DNA from: Pseudomonadota bacterium
GTDB taxonomy: Bacteria > Pseudomonadota > Alphaproteobacteria > Sphingomonadales > Sphingomonadaceae
DNA: 36,579 bases
Assembly (NCBI GenBank): GCA_023394965.1
Contig: JAEWZX010000023.1
Span: 1-36,579, forward strand
Direction: 5' to 3'
Shown: positions 8,401 through 15,164 of the stretch, one piece after another
How positions within the stretch are numbered: position 1 is the first letter of the stretch
Layout of the letters: every line of letters begins with the position of its first letter
Translations under genes and position numbers: made by a program
The notes under the pieces: generated by a model
The model's database searches: none
Told to the model about the DNA's origin: nothing
Seen by the model: the letters and a program-made list of their open reading frames with translations, nothing else

Positions 8401-8974
8401 GGATCGGGATCATCAGAAGAACGCCCAGAAGGTCGCCCGAATACCAAGTCAGCCAGTTGGTCAGAACCATTTCCGGTTTGACAGCGTCCGCCGCGATTAA
8501 AGTGCCGACCCCGACTGTGGGCGCTATGATGCAAGGCAAGATCACTACCAACAGAATGGCCCGCACGTTTCGTCGTAACTGCGTTAGTTCAATTCCGTCG
8601 GAGAAGTGTCTCGCCATCCACAAGCCAGCCAGTGCTTGTAAACTTGCGCCGACACCCAGCGCCGCAGCGATTGCAAAAACCGGCCATGGATGATCGAAAT
8701 CGACCGGGCTATCAAAACCCGTCATTATGTTGAAGGCGAACGATCCCAGCCAGACTCCGGGTACAAGCCTCTCTCCGCGGGCAAGCAAGACGCAGAGGGC
8801 TACGCCGGAAGCAGGCCATATCACGGTGGCATAGCCGGGTGGCACGGCCAGGGAACTGCCAATGCAGCCGGCCACAAAATAGCCGAGCGCCAAAAGCATG
8901 ATGTCCCGTAAGGTCTTTAATTCGAAAATGCTTCGCCCAGAGGGTCGGTCGCGATTGTTCTCAGTTGGTTGCAT
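5444..8974 (-). CDS. Hybrid sensor histidine kinase: MASE1-CHASE-PAS-HisKA-HATPase-REC-HPt
   Basis: About 1176 residues from the ATG at 8974 (MQPTENN). A longer frame to 9082 exists, and a GTG four codons upstream is possible. The shorter start is preferred because the extra 36 residues are not domain-like and a candidate promoter falls inside that extension. Domains in order: an integral MASE1 sensor of many membrane segments (about 20-240); an extracytoplasmic CHASE domain (about 255-450) followed by a membrane segment; a PAS domain; HisKA with the phosphoacceptor His in SHEIRTPMNG (about 685); HATPase with NALKF, DTGIGIP and GTGLGLP; a receiver with its Asp in LVLMDMQMPQMDG (about 983); and a C-terminal HPt-like helix bundle with LLHQIAG (His about 1110). 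CHASE implies an extracellular small-molecule ligand. This is the first gene of the polysaccharide operon. Confidence 0.9.
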   Translation of the reverse strand: MQPTENNRDRPSGRSIFELKTLRDIMLLALGYFVAGCIGSSLAVPPGYATVIWPASGVALCVLLARGERLVPGVWLGSFAFNIMTGFDSPVDFDHPWPVFAIAAALGVGASLQALAGLWMARHFSDGIELTQLRRNVRAILLVVILPCIIAPTVGVGTLIAADAVKPEMVLTNWLTWYSGDLLGVLLMIPILLLSTWSPVSVRWQERSLQGANSLVAISLITTLLLTFYTWRFISEREHEQLETRFTALAEDTDEALRYRLQVYQRALQGAAAFVMIADRVSPSDWHDYVERLEIARSYPGMRGLGTFEAVPDEELPIFREQFLREFGARFEIHPVINRKEHFVINRIEPLGNNLAALGLNLAFEQGRREAIALSLKSKDAVMTRPIILVQDSRQGAGFLLVLPVLNSGGKPTGKWVYSPLVAEELMEALNPRQGDEFALDVYHGDTIASDALLYSTGDVSPASKFEIQRTIRLAGQPITLRWRSLPGFEQRYSSSAPIVVIASGLMITVLLGVLLVTFMRRENHVLHEVKVATAELAERNRMLEMAEATAHIGHWHFDVLANQIRWSDEVYRLHGLEPGPAPDLEHAIEFYHPEDRPIVEKSIEAALADCRPYYFKARLLEVGGGIRHVEVRGRVDTNNNGEPTAILGVIIDRTEETLMRERLTETIEEALAADKAKSSFLANMSHEIRTPMNGVLGFTELALAEEEKPAQKRRLQMIADSGNAMLRLLNDLLDFAKIEAKQMAIVPEPTDLRHTLRSCQRLMEPVASGQNLSLTLNIASSLPARVLVDKMRLRQIVLNLVGNALKFTEEGEVSISADVRRREEDRSDWISITVRDTGIGIPASRLESIFGKFTQADDTTARRYGGTGLGLPISAELAGLMGGELWAESELGKGSTFTLSLPLQIADETSSTTTTADTADDYAPDTRLRILVAEDNPVNQQLTMEMVEKAGHDCELARDGREAVDSVIRASDRGDPYDLVLMDMQMPQMDGLEASRLIREMGIDAETLPILAVTANAYSDDIQRCQDAGMQGHLAKPLRLKQLRTAIAQWSSPSESTAPPQAEAIEEETDPRLRAMFEERNRVALDAIDAVFQKQSITEEEKQEIATLLHQIAGVAAYFGQETLGEACRASQREINAAQGDEAILDLLESVRTRLATALNQSMRTPRRTARLDRD

Positions 8975-9058
8975 TTCATCCACGACCCGACGGAGGCAAA
9001 GAAGAGACGTCCGTAGGTAATGAAGGATGGTTAGCGACAGCAGGCAGTTCCGATACGC

Positions 9059-9087
9059 ATTATCCCGTATACGCAAGAGCATCTGAA
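9059..9087 (-). promoter_or_regulatory. Candidate promoter upstream of the hybrid kinase
   Basis: On the minus strand TTCAGA (9082-9087) is separated by 17 bases from GATAAT (9059-9064), placing transcription start near 9050. This is upstream of the ATG at 8974 but not of the longer frame beginning at 9082, so it favours the shorter protein. The match is partial. Confidence 0.3.
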
Positions 9088-9220
9088 CTCGTTGGACGCT
9101 TCTTACATGCGTTGGTCGCCCCTTCCGACACTGGTGGATAGCTCAGCATGGTTCAGTGGTGCGGTGATTCCTCGGACCGCATATTCACAGCCTCCCTCAT
9201 CGCGACCAGTGAAAAGTCCA

Positions 9221-11128
9221 TCACTTCAACGGCAGTATCTTTCGGATGATATAGTCCGCCGCCTCTTCTGGCGTCATTTGGACCGTATTGACGCGTATTT
9301 CGGGGTCTTCAGGCGCCTCGTATGGACTGTCGATACCAGTAAAGTTCTTCAACTTGCCTTCACGCGCTTTCTTGTAGAGGCCTTTCACGTCGCGCTCTTC
9401 CGCCACCTCCAGCGGGGTGTCGACATGGATTTCGATAAACTCGCCACCGTCGATCATGTTGCGTACGAGCTGCCGATCGGCTCGGAAGGGGCTGATAAAT
9501 GCCGTCAGCACGATCAGACCCGCATCGGTCATCAGCTTGGCGACTTCGCCAATGCGGCGAATGTTCTCGATCCGGTCGCTTTCGGTGAAGCCGAGATCCT
9601 TGTTGAGGCCATGTCGGACATTGTCGCCATCGAGCAGGAAGGTGTGTCGGTTCATCAGCGCCAGTCGCTTCTCGACCTCGTTGGCGATGGTCGACTTACC
9701 CGAACCGGAAAGTCCGGTGAACCAGAGTACGCGTGGAGTCTGGTTCTTCATCGCAGCGTGGTGATCGCGGCTGATGTCCGTTGGTTGCCAATGAACATTC
9801 TGGCTGCGGCGGAGGCTGAAATGCAGCATGCCCGCGCCGACGGTGTGATTGCTGATCTTGTCGATCAGAATGAACTCGCCCAGCGCCCGGTTCTCGAGAT
9901 AGGGATCGAACACGATACGCCTGTCGGTAGTGATTTCGCACACGCCGATCTGGTTGAGATGGAGTGTCTGTGCCGCGAGATGATCCATCGTGTTAATGTC
10001 GATTTCGTATTTGGGCTCTGCCACGGTTACGCTGACAGTTTGCGTGCCCAACTTGAGCCAGTAGCCGCGCCCGACCACCAACGGCTCGTCGGCCATCCAC
10101 ACGATGGTGCTTTCGAACTGGTCGGCTACCTCCGGCGGGCTGTCGGCAGTAGCCAGCACATCGCCACGTGAGCAGTCGATTTCGTCTTCTAGCGTGATCG
10201 TGATCGATTGGCCCGCTACCGCCTGCTCTAGGTCGCTGTCCATGGTGACAATCGATTTCACCTTGCTGGTCTTGCCCGATGGCAGCGAGCGTAGCTCGTC
10301 GCCCGGCCTGACCGTGCCTGTAGCAATCTGGCCGGAAAAGCCGCGGAAATCGAGATTGGGGCGGTTTACCCATTGAACTGGCATGCGGAACGGTTTTGCC
10401 TGGCTTGCGGCGTTGTTTACTTCCATTGTTTCGAGATGGTCGATCAGTACCGGGCCCTCAAACCAGCCGGTATAGTCCGAGCGAGTCGTGATATTGTCGC
10501 CCGCAAGGCCCGACATCGGGATCGCGGTGAAGCTCTCGATACCGATGCTTTCCGCGAACGCCTTATAGTCGGCGACGATCGCGTCGAACTTCATCTGGTC
10601 GTAATCGATCAGGTCCATCTTGTTGACCGCGAGCACGAGGTTCTTGATGCCGAGCTGGTGGCACAAGAAGCTGTGGCGGCGCGTCTGGACGAGCACGCCC
10701 TTGCGCGCGTCGATCAGGATGACGGCACAGTCGGCGGTCGATGCGCCGGTGACCATGTTGCGCGTGTACTGTTCGTGGCCCGGACAGTCGGCGACGATGA
10801 ACTTGCGCTTCTCGGTAGAGAAAAAGCGGTAGGCAACGTCGATAGTGATGCCCTGTTCACGCTCCGCAGCCAGCCCGTCCACGAGCAATGCAAAGTCGAT
10901 TTCCTGACCTTGCGTGCCGACTCTTTTGCTGTCGTTCTCAAGCGCGGCGAGCTGATCTTCAAAAATCATTTTGGAATCGTAGAGCAGGCGGCCGATCAAT
11001 GTGGATTTGCCATCATCCACGCTGCCACAGGTGATGAAGCGGAGCATTGACTTGTTCTGATGCTGTTCGAGATAGGCCTCGATATCCTCGGCGATCAGAG
11101 CGTCGGTCTGGTAGATTGGATCGGTCAT
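9221..11128 (-). CDS. cysNC: Bifunctional sulfate adenylyltransferase subunit 1 / adenylylsulfate kinase
   Basis: A 635-residue CysN-CysC fusion. The CysN part is an EF-Tu-like GTPase with CGSVDDGKST (P-loop, about 29-38), DCPGHEQYTRNM and NKMDL. It drives formation of adenylylsulfate by CysD. The CysC part starts near residue 455 with WFTGLSGSGKST (Walker A) and LDGDNVRHGLN, and phosphorylates APS to PAPS. The start chosen is the ATG at 11128 (MTDPIYQTDA); in-frame sequence further upstream only reads into cysD. The cysD stop and this start share one base (TGATG), so translation is coupled. Fusion of CysN and CysC is common in alphaproteobacteria. PAPS made here can feed sulfite formation or the two sulfotransferases at 20-22.6 kb. 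Confidence 0.96.
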   Translation of the reverse strand: MTDPIYQTDALIAEDIEAYLEQHQNKSMLRFITCGSVDDGKSTLIGRLLYDSKMIFEDQLAALENDSKRVGTQGQEIDFALLVDGLAAEREQGITIDVAYRFFSTEKRKFIVADCPGHEQYTRNMVTGASTADCAVILIDARKGVLVQTRRHSFLCHQLGIKNLVLAVNKMDLIDYDQMKFDAIVADYKAFAESIGIESFTAIPMSGLAGDNITTRSDYTGWFEGPVLIDHLETMEVNNAASQAKPFRMPVQWVNRPNLDFRGFSGQIATGTVRPGDELRSLPSGKTSKVKSIVTMDSDLEQAVAGQSITITLEDEIDCSRGDVLATADSPPEVADQFESTIVWMADEPLVVGRGYWLKLGTQTVSVTVAEPKYEIDINTMDHLAAQTLHLNQIGVCEITTDRRIVFDPYLENRALGEFILIDKISNHTVGAGMLHFSLRRSQNVHWQPTDISRDHHAAMKNQTPRVLWFTGLSGSGKSTIANEVEKRLALMNRHTFLLDGDNVRHGLNKDLGFTESDRIENIRRIGEVAKLMTDAGLIVLTAFISPFRADRQLVRNMIDGGEFIEIHVDTPLEVAEERDVKGLYKKAREGKLKNFTGIDSPYEAPEDPEIRVNTVQMTPEEAADYIIRKILPLK

Positions 11129-12048
11129 CAGAAATACCCCTCCTGCTTTTTCTTCTCCATCGACGCATCCCCTGCGTCCTTGTCGATCACGCGGCCCTGC
11201 CGCTCGCTGGTTGTGGTCAGCAGCATTTCCTGGACCACTTCGGACAAGGTGGCCGCTTCGCTTTCGACGGCACCGGTTAGCGGGAAGCACCCCAGCGTGC
11301 GGAAGCGGATCGAACGTTCGGTGATTTTCGGGCGCTTGCCCATGACCTTTTCAAGCCGGTCGATGTCGTCGGCCATGAACAGGCCACCTTCATATTCATA
11401 GGTCGGGCGTTTGGCGCTGAAGTAGAGCGGCACGATCTCGATGTTCTCGGCCATAATGTACTGCCAGATGTCGAGCTCGGTCCAGTTCGACAATGGAAAC
11501 ACGCGGATGCTCTCCCCCTTCTTCTTGCGGGCGTTGTAGAGGTTCCACAACTCGGGACGCTGGTTCTTGGGGTCCCAGCCGTGGGTGGCGGTCCGGAAGG
11601 AAAAGATGCGCTCCTTGGCACGGCTCTTTTCCTCGTCGCGGCGCGCTCCGCCAAAAGCTGCGTCGAATCCGTATTTATCAAGTGCCTGCTTAAGCCCTTC
11701 TGTTTTCCACATATCGGTATGTAGCGGGCCATGATCGAAGGGATTGATCCCCCGTTCTTCGGCTTCGGGGTTGTGATGGACGATCAGTTCCATACCCGCT
11801 TCTTCGGCTGCCTTTTCCCTCAGCGCGTACATGTCCTTGAACTTCCAGGTCGTGTCGACGTGCATGAGAGGGAAGGGGGGCGGCGAGGGAAAGAATGCCT
11901 TCTTCGCCAGATGCAACATCACGGCGCTATCCTTGCCGATAGAGTAGAGCATCACAGGCTTTTCCGCCTCCGCGGCGACTTCGCGCATGATGTGGATGCT
12001 TTCGGCTTCGAGCCGCTGGAGGTGGGTCAGAGACTTGGCGTCGGTCAT
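11128..12048 (-). CDS. cysD: Sulfate adenylyltransferase subunit 2
   Basis: This 306-residue CysD has the PP-loop ATP-pyrophosphatase motif SIGKDSAVML (about 36-45). It closely follows the family consensus: HLQRLEAESIHIMREV at the start, KTEGLKQALDKYGFDAAFGGARRDEEKSRAKER, RVFPLSNWTELDIWQYI and the terminal KKKQEGYF. With the CysN part of its neighbour it forms APS from ATP and sulfate. I chose the ATG at 12048 (MTDAKSLTHL) because GCGGAG sits about 8 bases upstream; an in-frame ATG five codons earlier (12063) is possible. It is the first gene of a two-gene operon, divergent from the LuxR-type regulator, with the palindrome 12101-12118 about 55 bp upstream. Confidence 0.96.
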   Translation of the reverse strand: MTDAKSLTHLQRLEAESIHIMREVAAEAEKPVMLYSIGKDSAVMLHLAKKAFFPSPPPFPLMHVDTTWKFKDMYALREKAAEEAGMELIVHHNPEAEERGINPFDHGPLHTDMWKTEGLKQALDKYGFDAAFGGARRDEEKSRAKERIFSFRTATHGWDPKNQRPELWNLYNARKKKGESIRVFPLSNWTELDIWQYIMAENIEIVPLYFSAKRPTYEYEGGLFMADDIDRLEKVMGKRPKITERSIRFRTLGCFPLTGAVESEAATLSEVVQEMLLTTTSERQGRVIDKDAGDASMEKKKQEGYF

Positions 12049-12100
12049 GGATTGGCTCCGCATTGCGTGTGCCAGAGATAGGTCGCGACAGCGCTAATGG

Positions 12101-12118
12101 ACCTCCCAAATGGGAGGT
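12101..12118. promoter_or_regulatory. Perfect 18-bp palindrome between cysD and the LuxR-type gene
   Basis: ACCTCCCAAATGGGAGGT reads as two 8-base inverted arms around AA. It lies in the only intergenic space between the divergent cysDNC and the LuxR-HTH gene. Its right arm (GGGAGGT) is also the best ribosome-binding sequence for the regulator, so a bound dimer could block its translation start region or its transcription. It looks like an operator for a dimeric regulator, possibly the adjacent gene acting on itself. The binding protein is not known. Confidence 0.6.
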
Positions 12119-12133
12119 GATAGAAATGCTTGT

Positions 12134-13132
12134 ATGCGCATCCCCAATCTTGGCGAGACCGAACTGCTGATTCCGCTCCATGCCGGTATATTCGAACAGC
12201 CCATGTGGCAGATTTTCCTGCGACAGCTGCGGCGTGTCTGCGATGCAGAAGGCGTGACGATTTCGCTGATCGGTACGGGCGATGCCGATGACGTAATCCT
12301 TCGCGAAGGCGAGGTGATCGAGCTCGATTCGACCGAGATGCGCGAGGGTCGGGTCTATTCTGGAGAAGAGATCGGCTTTAGCGGCGCTGGGCTGCGAGCC
12401 GTGCGCGTCAGGGGGGACGGCATTGCCCTTACCTTGGCGATCCTGACGCAAAGCCCGCCAGGAGCGGAGCTGGCCAGCCTGCTGTCGGCGCTGGTCCCGC
12501 ATCTACGTGTAGCTCTGAAAGTGCTCGAATCGATCGACCGCGAACGCAGCCGCGCATCCGTTAGCGAAGAGGCGTTTCGCCGCATGAACTTCGGCTGGAT
12601 CGCGCTGGACGAGCGATGCCGGATCGTCGCTTCCGACAGCCAGGCGAAGAACTTTCTCCGGCGTTCGGGGGCGCTCAGGCGTGGCCCTTACGACCGCCTC
12701 GTGCCATCTTCGCCCGCCGTGGACCGTGAACTGACCGTACTCGCCAAGGCGATGGCTGCGGATCGTCGTCACCGCCCGCAAGCGATCAACATCAGCAAGG
12801 ACCCGTGGATCGATATCCTCGTTGCGCCAACACGCGTCAACTCGCTGGCAGGTAAGGACAAGGCGGTCGCCGTGATCTATCTACGCGGTGACCGCTCTTC
12901 CTCTGCCGACCGGCACGAACAGCTGGTCGACCTCTTCGACCTGACGCCCGCAGAGGCCCGCCTTGCCTGGTCACTTTCGCAAGGGCTGTCGATTTCCGAA
13001 GCGGCAGAAGCGCACGGACTTACAGTTGAAACGGCCCGGTACTATTCAAAGAAAATCTATGCGAAGACGGGGGCACGGGGACAAGTCGATCTCGTGCGCA
13101 ATATCCTTACAGGCGTACTTGCGCTGGCCTAG
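12134..13132 (+). CDS. LuxR-type HTH transcriptional regulator
   Basis: About 332 residues from the ATG at 12134 (MRIPNLGETELL); an in-frame ATG at 12110 would add eight residues but lies inside the palindrome. The C-terminus is a GerE/LuxR DNA-binding domain: LTPAEARLAWSLSQGLSISEAAEAHGLTVETARYYSKKIYAKTGARGQVDLV (in two parts, about 270-322). The N-terminal two thirds have no family signature I recognise, though the region around residue 150-240 has a PAS-like pattern. It carries no receiver domain, so a small ligand is a more likely signal than phosphorylation. Its targets may be the neighbouring acyl-CoA dehydrogenases and aldehyde dehydrogenase, or cysDNC. That is inferred only from position. 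Confidence 0.82.
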   Translation: MRIPNLGETELLIPLHAGIFEQPMWQIFLRQLRRVCDAEGVTISLIGTGDADDVILREGEVIELDSTEMREGRVYSGEEIGFSGAGLRAVRVRGDGIALTLAILTQSPPGAELASLLSALVPHLRVALKVLESIDRERSRASVSEEAFRRMNFGWIALDERCRIVASDSQAKNFLRRSGALRRGPYDRLVPSSPAVDRELTVLAKAMAADRRHRPQAINISKDPWIDILVAPTRVNSLAGKDKAVAVIYLRGDRSSSADRHEQLVDLFDLTPAEARLAWSLSQGLSISEAAEAHGLTVETARYYSKKIYAKTGARGQVDLVRNILTGVLALA

Positions 13133-13177
13133 TGCCGTGCGAATCATCGCCTTGGTGCTTCGCGAGGAGGCAGAGAA

Positions 13178-13900
13178 CTAGTCGGTCCGCCGAGTGAGGT
13201 CGGGCCAGAACCTGTCTGCCCCACGCGCTGCCACCATGCTTCCCAGGCGTTCGCTCCAATACGCATCATTGCCGTACTCCGAGCGCCACTCCCACAACCG
13301 TCGGGTCAGGGAATGCAGGCTATATTCCTGCGTAAAGCCGATCGCGCCGTGCACCTGATGGGCGACCGTCGTGCCCACTCCGACTGCCCTGTTTGCACGT
13401 AGCTTGGCCGCCGCAATTTCGAATTCGGCATCGCCGCGGTCGAGCGCCTGCGCCGCGCCCATCGCAGCGCAATTTGCAGCTGCGGCCTCGCAGGCGAAAC
13501 TCGCCAGCGATTGCTGAACGGCCTGGAATTTGCCCAGCGGTCTACCGAACTGCTGGCGTTCATTGGCATAAGCGACCGACAGCGTCAGCGCCGCGTCGAG
13601 CGCGCCCGCTATCTGGCAGGTCCGGGTGAAGGCCATTGCCAGCTCGCAGTCGGATACGGCGGCCCGTTCGACAATGAGCAATGGCAGGTCTAGGCCAAGC
13701 GCGTGATATCCAGCCAAACGAAACACTGTCAGTGCGTCGAGCCAACTGCCGCCAAAGCCGCCTTTTGCTTCGGGCACGAGCAGAAGCGGAAGGCCCAGTT
13801 CTTCCAACTTGGGCAGGTCACGCTCGACGGTGGCAGTTGCACCGAGTTCTGCGAAAAGTGGATCGGTCACTTCTGCGAGCATACGGCGAGTGTCGCTCAT
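13178..13900 (-). CDS. Short acyl-CoA dehydrogenase-like protein lacking the central beta domain
   Basis: This 240-residue protein is much shorter than the usual roughly 380. The N-terminal part resembles the acyl-CoA dehydrogenase helical domain (LEELGLPLLLVPEAKGGFGGSWLDALTVFRLAGYHAL). The sequence then passes at about residue 80-95 straight to the C-terminal helical domain (YANERQQFGRPLGKFQAVQQSLASFACEA and HQVHGAIGFTQEYSLHSLTRRLWEWR). The middle beta-barrel domain, which carries part of the FAD and substrate site, is missing. The frame is open with no sign of a frameshift, so this looks like an inherited deletion rather than an error. It overlaps the full-length dehydrogenase by 4 bases, suggesting a heteromeric alpha-beta enzyme of the kind known from sterol side-chain degradation. 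That role is inferred. Confidence 0.8.
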   Translation of the reverse strand: MSDTRRMLAEVTDPLFAELGATATVERDLPKLEELGLPLLLVPEAKGGFGGSWLDALTVFRLAGYHALGLDLPLLIVERAAVSDCELAMAFTRTCQIAGALDAALTLSVAYANERQQFGRPLGKFQAVQQSLASFACEAAAANCAAMGAAQALDRGDAEFEIAAAKLRANRAVGVGTTVAHQVHGAIGFTQEYSLHSLTRRLWEWRSEYGNDAYWSERLGSMVAARGADRFWPDLTRRTD

Positions 13901-15033
13901 CTCAGACCAAGCCCCCGTGCGATGATCCCCTTTACGATTTCCCGAGTGCCGCCGCGTAGCGAGAAGCTGGGGCTCACCTGCAGCAGGTAGAAGCAGACAA
14001 CCCTCAACACTTCAGCTTTTTCATCACTGAAATCGACTGCCGCCTGCACCAGCTGCGGGATCGCCTGCTCATAGGAGTTGCCGAGATCCTTCACGATAGT
14101 TGCTTCGAGCGCCGGGTCTTCCCCACGTGCCAGCTTGGCCGCAACCGATGCGCTCATCAGCCGCAGGGTCCATGCCTCAGCAGCGAGGCGGCCTACTAGA
14201 TGCCGCAGGGAGGGATCAGTCCCCGTTCCGGCATATCGCGCCAGTTCGAGGAATAGCACCATGGACGAAAGATATCGCTCCGGCCCAGATCGTTCCAACG
14301 AGAGCTCGGCAGTGGCCTGTTTCCAGCCCTCACCCTCTACTCCTAGCAATGCATCGGCTGGCAGGCGGACATCTTCGAAGAAGACTTCATTGAATTCATG
14401 TGCGCCCGTGAGGTCGATGATCGGTTTGACGGTGACGCCCGGTGCATTCATCGGAATGACGAATTGCGACAGTCCGGCCTGCCGTTCACTGCCCGCTTCG
14501 CTACGGATGAGCGCGATCACGAAATGGCTGACATGCGCACCGGTGGTCCAGACCTTCTGCCCGTTGATGATCCATTCATCACCATCACGGCGCGCCGATG
14601 TGCGGACCGAAGCGAGATCCGAACCCGAACTCGGTTCGCTGAGACCGATGCACGCAAATGCTTCGCCTCGTGCAATCGCAGGCACCCAGTGCCGCTTGAG
14701 CGTCTCATTACCGAGGCGCAGTAACAGCGGCCCGCTCTGACGGTCCGCAATCCAGTGCGCACCGACCGGGGCACCTGCCGCCAGCAGTTCCTCGATCACC
14801 ACATAGCGTTCCAGCTGGCTGCGTTCGTGCCCGCCATATTCCTTCGGCCACGTCATGCCGAGCAAGCCTGCTTCGCCAAGTTTCCGGCTGAATGCGGGAT
14901 CGGGTTTGGTCCAGCTGTTTGCCCGGCGGACCGGGTCGCGTTCGCCATACTCAGCCACCAGCGCGCGCACCTGTTCGCGCAGGCGAGGTGCGGTATCGGG
15001 CCAGTCAACCGCTTCGGTTGCAAAGGTCTGCAT
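13897..15033 (-). CDS. Acyl-CoA dehydrogenase, full length
   Basis: 378 residues from the ATG at 15033 (MQTFATEAV), chosen because GGGAGAGGAG lies just upstream; the in-frame extension to 15096 would run through the palindrome at 15086-15102. It shows all three domains: the N-terminal helices with LLGMTWPKEYGG; the beta domain with SEPSSGSDLASVRTSA and WIINGQKVWTTGA (FAD contacts); and C-terminal helices ending LRGGTREIVKGIIARGLGL. The enzyme removes two hydrogens from an acyl-CoA, passing electrons to an electron-transfer flavoprotein. The substrate is not evident. It is followed by a truncated homologue with a 4-base overlap, so the two may work as one complex. Confidence 0.93.
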   Translation of the reverse strand: MQTFATEAVDWPDTAPRLREQVRALVAEYGERDPVRRANSWTKPDPAFSRKLGEAGLLGMTWPKEYGGHERSQLERYVVIEELLAAGAPVGAHWIADRQSGPLLLRLGNETLKRHWVPAIARGEAFACIGLSEPSSGSDLASVRTSARRDGDEWIINGQKVWTTGAHVSHFVIALIRSEAGSERQAGLSQFVIPMNAPGVTVKPIIDLTGAHEFNEVFFEDVRLPADALLGVEGEGWKQATAELSLERSGPERYLSSMVLFLELARYAGTGTDPSLRHLVGRLAAEAWTLRLMSASVAAKLARGEDPALEATIVKDLGNSYEQAIPQLVQAAVDFSDEKAEVLRVVCFYLLQVSPSFSLRGGTREIVKGIIARGLGLR

Positions 15034-15085
15034 TGCTCTCCTCTCCCGCGTTTCTCTCACCAATTTGTCGCCATACCGCAAGACC

Positions 15086-15102
15086 CGTTGCATCATGCAA
15101 CG
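15086..15102. promoter_or_regulatory. Perfect 17-bp palindrome between acyl-CoA dehydrogenase and aldehyde dehydrogenase genes
   Basis: CGTTGCATCATGCAACG has two 8-base inverted arms around a central C. It lies in the 131-bp space between two divergent genes, 53 bp from the dehydrogenase start and 62 bp from the aldehyde dehydrogenase start, where one dimeric regulator could control both. It shares no sequence with the palindrome at 12101-12118. Confidence 0.6.
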
Positions 15103-15164
15103 AATCCCGACAGTGTGGTAGCGAGAGAACGTTACTCATGGATTCCCGCAAGGAGAGAGACACG

